Shown here: piece by piece, positions 60,257 through 64,000 of the stretch
How positions within the stretch are numbered: position 1 is the stretch's first letter
Layout: every line of letters starts with the position of its first letter
The notes under the pieces: model-generated
What the model saw: only the letters and a program-made list of their open reading frames with translations
The model's database searches: none
Told to the model about the DNA's origin: nothing
NCBI RefSeq assembly: GCF_017744435.1
Contig: NZ_JAGIBG010000008.1
Location: 62,001-126,000 of the forward strand
DNA length: 64,000 nt
Direction of reading: 5' to 3'
Origin: Pseudomonas sp.
GTDB taxonomy: Bacteria; Pseudomonadota; Gammaproteobacteria; Pseudomonadales; Pseudomonadaceae
Translations under genes and position numbers: made by a program

Positions 60257-62014
60257 ATGAACAATGACAACACCCAGGCCTTGCGCTGGGATGCCAGCTA
60301 CGACGTGGTCGTGGTCGGCTCGGGTGCCGGCGCCATGACCGCTGCGCTACGCGCCCATGACCATGGCCTGTCGGTACTGATGGTGGAAAAGGCGGCCGAA
60401 TATGGCGGCACGACGGCGATCTCCGGCGGCGGCATCTGGATCCCCTGCAACGACCAGATCGAAGGCCTGGGCGGCAGCGACTCGCGCGATGAGGCGCGGG
60501 CCTACCTGCGTGCCACCGTTGGCGAAGATTACGAGCCCGCGCGCATCGACGCTTACCTGGAGCATGGCCCCAGGATGCTCGACTACCTGGCTGCCCGGGC
60601 GCAAACCCGTTTTCACGCTGTGGCGCGTTACCCCGACTATTACCCTGAGCGCGAAGGCGGCAAGCCGGGCTATCGCACCATGGAGCCGGCAAATTTCGAT
60701 GCCGCCCGCCTGGGCGATGAATTCCAGCGCTTGCGCGCACCGTCGCCGGCGACCCTGATTGCTGGGCGTATCGCCATGACCCAGGTAGAGGCACACACCA
60801 TCGTCACCAAGGAACCTGGCTGGCTGTGGCTGACCGCGCGCCTGGGTCTGGGCTACCTCGCCGACCTGCGCTGGCGCCGACGCACAGCGCGGGACCGCCG
60901 CTTGACACTGGGCAACGCGCTGGTGGCCAGTTTGCGTGCAGCGATGCAGGCGAGGGGGATCGAACTGTGGTTGCAGGCACCCATGCGCACGCTGTGCAGC
61001 CATAACGGCAAGGTCACGGGGCTGGTGGTCGAGCACCAGGGCAAGGTGTGCAATGTACAGGCGGTAGCGGGGGTGATCCTGGGGTGCGGGGGCTTTGAGG
61101 CCGACCAACTCATGCGCGAGCAGTACCTGCCCGGCCCGACCAGTGCCAAATGGACGGCAGCACCGCCCATCAACAGTGGCGATGGCATTCGCGCCGGCTT
61201 GGCGCTAGGTGCCGATGTGGCGTTGATGAGCCATACCTGGGGGGCGCCGACGGTGCATGTTCCCGGTGAGGAGAAGCAGCGCGCACTGTTCGTCGAACGG
61301 GCGTTTCCAGGTTGCATCATGGTCAACGGCCAAGGGCGGCGTTTTGTCAATGAAGCGGCGCCCTATCCGGACATCATCTATGCCATGTACGCCGACCAGC
61401 AGCGCAACGGTGGCAACGTGCCGGCCTGGTTCATATTCGATGCCGAGTACCGCAAACGCTACCCGTGCGGCGTGCTGTTGCCAGGTTCGGTGCAGCCGGA
61501 TAGCAAGATCCCCGATGGCTGGCTGGACAAGGTGATCTACCGGGCGGACAGCCTGGCGGCGCTGGCCGCCAAGATCGGCGTGGATGCCCAGGGCCTGGAG
61601 CAGAGCGTGGGGCGCCTCAACCAGCAGGCCGCCAGCGGCGTTGACACCGACTTTTTCAAAGGTACCAGCCTGTTCGACCGCTACTACGGCGACAGCACCT
61701 GCCGCCCCAACCCCTGCCTCGGCCCGCTCGCACGGGCGCCGTATTACGCGCTGCGCATCGATGCTGGCGAGTTGGGCACCAAAGGCGGCCTGCGCACCGA
61801 TGCGCAAGCGCGGGTGTTGCGCCCTGACGGGTCGCTGATCGAAGGCTTGTACGCCATCGGCAATACCAGTGCTGCGCTGATGGGCAAGACTTACCCCGGC
61901 CCAGGCTCGACCATCGGTCCGGCCATGACGTTCGGGTTCATCGCGGCCAATCATCTGGCCCGCAAGGTAGGCCAGGTGCCAGCAGAGGTTGCCGCAGAAG
62001 TCGGCTTGCACTGA
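60257..62014 (+). CDS. kstD: 3-ketosteroid Delta1-dehydrogenase (KstD)
   Basis: A 585-residue FAD enzyme with N-terminal VVVVGSGAGAMTAALRAHDH, the catalytic-tyrosine region ARYPDYYPEREGGKPGYRT (about residues 124-142), and the C-terminal KTYPGPGSTIGPAMTFGFIA carrying the second catalytic tyrosine and the FAD motif. It introduces the C1-C2 double bond of 4-androstene-3,17-dione, priming ring-B opening by KshAB. The ATG at 60257 follows GGGAGAAGGGCTTCA; an upstream frame to 60182 is unsupported. A small hairpin GCGGCC-GTT-GGCCGC lies 19 bp upstream of its start. Confidence 0.93.
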   Translation: MNNDNTQALRWDASYDVVVVGSGAGAMTAALRAHDHGLSVLMVEKAAEYGGTTAISGGGIWIPCNDQIEGLGGSDSRDEARAYLRATVGEDYEPARIDAYLEHGPRMLDYLAARAQTRFHAVARYPDYYPEREGGKPGYRTMEPANFDAARLGDEFQRLRAPSPATLIAGRIAMTQVEAHTIVTKEPGWLWLTARLGLGYLADLRWRRRTARDRRLTLGNALVASLRAAMQARGIELWLQAPMRTLCSHNGKVTGLVVEHQGKVCNVQAVAGVILGCGGFEADQLMREQYLPGPTSAKWTAAPPINSGDGIRAGLALGADVALMSHTWGAPTVHVPGEEKQRALFVERAFPGCIMVNGQGRRFVNEAAPYPDIIYAMYADQQRNGGNVPAWFIFDAEYRKRYPCGVLLPGSVQPDSKIPDGWLDKVIYRADSLAALAAKIGVDAQGLEQSVGRLNQQAASGVDTDFFKGTSLFDRYYGDSTCRPNPCLGPLARAPYYALRIDAGELGTKGGLRTDAQARVLRPDGSLIEGLYAIGNTSAALMGKTYPGPGSTIGPAMTFGFIAANHLARKVGQVPAEVAAEVGLH

Positions 62015-62023
62015 TGCTCGTGT

Positions 62024-62056
62024 GGCCCAATCGCGGGTTTGCCCCGCGATTGGGCC
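62024..62056. terminator. Bidirectional hairpin between kstD and SDR
   Basis: A 14-bp perfect stem (GGCCCAATCGCGGG / CCCGCGATTGGGCC) with a 5-base loop, followed by GTTTGC. It lies between the convergent kstD and SDR genes. Confidence 0.8.
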
Positions 62057-62065
62057 GTTTGCGCA

Positions 62066-62821
62066 TCAGCCGAACGTGCTGCCGGCCAGCATGCCGCCGT
62101 CGATGATGAACTCGGAGCCTGTGCAATAGCTGGACTCGTCGCTGGCCAGGAACAGCACCAGGCTGGCCACCTCTTCAGGCTGGCCGATGCGCGGGATCGG
62201 CAGGCCGCTGTAGATTTGCGCAGGGTCGAAACCGGCCATTTCCGGGGGGCGCGACATGACGGTATCGATACCACCCGGATGTACCGAGTTGACACGAATC
62301 CCCGCGCTACCCAGCTCAAGCGCTGCAGACTTGGTCATGCCACGTACGGCGAACTTGCTCGCCGAGTAGGCCGTGCCATAGGCGACACCCTCCATGCCTG
62401 CAGTCGATGACACGTTGATGATCGAGCCACCTCCCGCCTGGCGCATGGCCGCCAACACCGACTTCATGCCCAGCCAGCAACCGACCTGGTTGACGTCGAT
62501 GACCCGCCGATAGTCCTCCAGCGAGCATTGTTCAAGCGGTGCCATGCGCAGGATGGCGGCGTTGTTGACGAGTACGTCGAGCTTGCCGAAGTGCGCCTGG
62601 GTCATCTCCACACAGGCTTGCCATTGTTCGGCGCAGGTCACGTCCAGCGGATGGAAGCAGGCGGCTTCGCCCAACTCGGCGGCCAATGCGCGACCTTCCG
62701 TTTCCAGTACATCGGCAATCACCACCTTCGCCCCTTCGGCGACAAAACGCCGTGCTTCGGCTGCGCCCTGGCCGCGTGCGGCCCCGGTGATCAGCGCGAC
62801 CTTGCCTGTCAATCGACTCAT
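62066..62821 (-). CDS. SDR resembling 3alpha,20beta-hydroxysteroid dehydrogenase
   Basis: A 251-residue SDR that resembles Streptomyces 3alpha,20beta-HSD: TGAARGQGAAEARRFVAEGA near the start, CFHPLDVTCAEQWQACVEM, WLGMKSVLAAMRQAGGGSII, YSASKFAVRGMTKSAALELG (catalytic YxxxK), VNSVHPGGIDTVM, and a C-terminal IIDGGMLAGSTFG. It may oxidise 3alpha-, 17beta- or 20beta-hydroxyls on steroids. A degenerate operator (62901-62916) lies 79 bp upstream. It is the last steroid gene of the island. Confidence 0.85.
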   Translation of the reverse strand: MSRLTGKVALITGAARGQGAAEARRFVAEGAKVVIADVLETEGRALAAELGEAACFHPLDVTCAEQWQACVEMTQAHFGKLDVLVNNAAILRMAPLEQCSLEDYRRVIDVNQVGCWLGMKSVLAAMRQAGGGSIINVSSTAGMEGVAYGTAYSASKFAVRGMTKSAALELGSAGIRVNSVHPGGIDTVMSRPPEMAGFDPAQIYSGLPIPRIGQPEEVASLVLFLASDESSYCTGSEFIIDGGMLAGSTFG

Positions 62822-62900
62822 CGTGTAGCTCCTCGTTTGCCCATGCGGGTTGTCGGTATTCGACAGCCTTCATTCTGGTGGCCAGAGGGGCCTGTTTTCA

Positions 62901-62916
62901 TGGTCCGTTCGGGTGA
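62901..62916. promoter_or_regulatory. Degenerate steroid operator
   Basis: TGGTCC-GTTC-GGGTGA, 79 bp before the SDR at 62066-62821. Four bases of each half differ little from consensus, so it may be a weak site. Confidence 0.35.
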
Positions 62917-63017
62917 GGTCGTATGTTCCTGGCTGTATTGAATCGGTTCCCACAGGGATCGCGTCAATTCTCAGAAGATGAGCAAGGCCAGTTGCATCAG
63001 TACCCTGCATACGGACC

Positions 63018-63902
63018 CTAGGTGGTATGAGCGAGTGTTTCGGTCAGCCAGTCGCTGAACGCCTTGACGATGGGGCGCTCCGCCTTGGCCGGATGGCAGA
63101 CCAGAAAATACGCACGGTTTGCCCGTGTGCTGATGTCGAACGGGCTCACCAGCAGGCCTCGCCTCAGTGCGTCGCTGCTGAGCAAGGTGTCGCCCAACGC
63201 GACGCCTTGGCCTGCCAGGCAGGCGGCCAATGCACAGGGGGCGTCGGAGAACAGGACGCCGGATGAAGCATCGACGTTGTTGCGGCCAGCTGCCCCCAGC
63301 CATACCCGCCAATCCGTGTAGTCGTTCATGTGCAGCAGCGTGTAGTTCGACAGGTCATCGATTTGCCGAAGACCGCCGTTGGCATAGAGCAGTTGCGGGC
63401 TCAACACCGGGAAGTAATGCAGGTCCATCAGCGGCATTACCTGCATGTTCGGCCAATCACCCGTGCCGTAGGAAATGAAGATGTCCGCTTCGCTCGAGCT
63501 GGTATCGGCCGGCGTGCGTGGCGAGATCAGGTGCAATTGAACCTGAGGATGGAGCGTCATGAACGCGTTGATGTGCTGGCACAACCAGGCGCTGGCAAAA
63601 CCGGTGTTGCAACTGACGCACAGGCGCCCCGCGATCTGTTGCCCAGGCGGGCCTGCTGCAGCCAGCTGCACGCGCTCAAGGATCTGCTGCACCTCCCGGG
63701 CGTACTGCTCCCCTCGAAACGTCAGCCGGACGCCTCGGCCAATGCGTTCAGTCAGGGCGAACCCCAGCTGCTGCTCAAGCGTGCTGATGCGGTGACTGAC
63801 GGCACTTCGTGTGAGGCTGAGTTCGTCAGCTGCGCTTGAGATGCTGCCGAGTCGTGCCACTGCATCCAGTGCACGAAGCGCCGTCATTGATGGGAAGTGC
63901 AT
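63018..63902 (-). CDS. LysR-family (GcvA-like) regulator
   Basis: A 294-residue LysR-type regulator. The N-terminal winged helix is SMTALRALDAVARLGSISSA, then LSLTRSAVSHRISTLEQQLG. The C-terminal effector domain contains LCVSCNTGFASAWLCQHINA and DIFISYGTGDW, as in GcvA-type regulators. The start at 63902 (MHFPSM) is chosen; 63914 or 63989 are alternatives without better ribosome-binding sites. It lies 197 bp upstream of the SDR on the same strand and could control it; there is no other sign of its target. Confidence 0.85.
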   Translation of the reverse strand: MHFPSMTALRALDAVARLGSISSAADELSLTRSAVSHRISTLEQQLGFALTERIGRGVRLTFRGEQYAREVQQILERVQLAAAGPPGQQIAGRLCVSCNTGFASAWLCQHINAFMTLHPQVQLHLISPRTPADTSSSEADIFISYGTGDWPNMQVMPLMDLHYFPVLSPQLLYANGGLRQIDDLSNYTLLHMNDYTDWRVWLGAAGRNNVDASSGVLFSDAPCALAACLAGQGVALGDTLLSSDALRRGLLVSPFDISTRANRAYFLVCHPAKAERPIVKAFSDWLTETLAHTT

Positions 63903-64000
63903 AGGGCCCCGCATCGGGTGGAAATAGGCAATGGGTGAAACTAACACTACATCAATGGCGAAATTAATTCGATTGTTGCCAGTTTTCATTCACCGATAAT

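Noticed and set aside
1..64000. CRISPR arrays, tRNA or rRNA genes, insertion sequences, attachment sites
   Set aside because: I saw no direct-repeat array, no tRNA-like cloverleaf, no transposase or integrase motif.

Overview
The window is a high-GC, Pseudomonas-type chromosomal segment, most like the P. putida group. This rests on codon use, Shine-Dalgarno-led, tightly overlapping operons, a cysNC fusion, and close family resemblance to P. putida and Comamonas steroid enzymes. It contains no rRNA, tRNA, CRISPR array or recognisable insertion sequence.

Layout. (1) 1-3.44 kb: a minus-strand operon (NTF2-like protein, SDR, FAD amine-oxidase-like protein, DUF1365, cyclopropane-fatty-acid-synthase-like methyltransferase cut by the window edge), preceded by paired TGTACA boxes. 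(2) 3.6-11.8 kb: an amine or amino-acid catabolism block with two AraC-type regulators (one FeaR-like), a DadA-like oxidoreductase, RidA, an ornithine-cyclodeaminase-family enzyme, an MFS transporter, a ketopantoate-reductase-like protein and a NIPSNAP protein. (3) 11.8-62.8 kb: a large steroid-degradation island. (4) 63.0-63.9 kb: a LysR regulator.

The steroid island encodes most of an aerobic 9,10-seco route. Entry and A/B-ring steps are 3beta/17beta-HSD, ketosteroid isomerase, KstD, a Delta4-dehydrogenase-like flavoprotein and 9alpha-hydroxylase KshA/KshB. A-ring opening is HsaA/HsaB, HsaC and HsaD, followed by HsaE, HsaG and HsaF to central metabolites. C/D-ring (HIP) degradation is FadD3, IpdF, IpdC, EchA20, IpdA/IpdB, a FadA6-like thiolase, two paired acyl-CoA dehydrogenase sets, a MaoC hydratase and a second thiolase. 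No CYP125, sterol aldolase or obvious C24 side-chain module is in the window, so C19 steroids such as testosterone or DHEA fit best, although bile-acid side-chain genes could lie elsewhere.

Two patterns unify the island. First, a 16-bp palindrome, TCGTCC-N4-GGACGA or close variants, occurs in almost every intergenic promoter region of the island, usually 59-74 nt before a start codon. It is the obvious candidate operator for the two paralogous LuxR-type (TeiR-like) regulators encoded near its ends. Second, the same operator precedes a second-copy cysD-cysNC pair (PAPS synthesis), a sulfotransferase operon that ends in a DHH phosphoesterase, and a NudE-like Nudix hydrolase. Together these suggest a PAPS-dependent sulfonation module wired into steroid catabolism, which is the most unexpected system here. 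A 269-residue KstD-like protein that has lost its catalytic regions by in-frame deletions, and a 57-residue membrane or exported peptide led by an operator, are further oddities.
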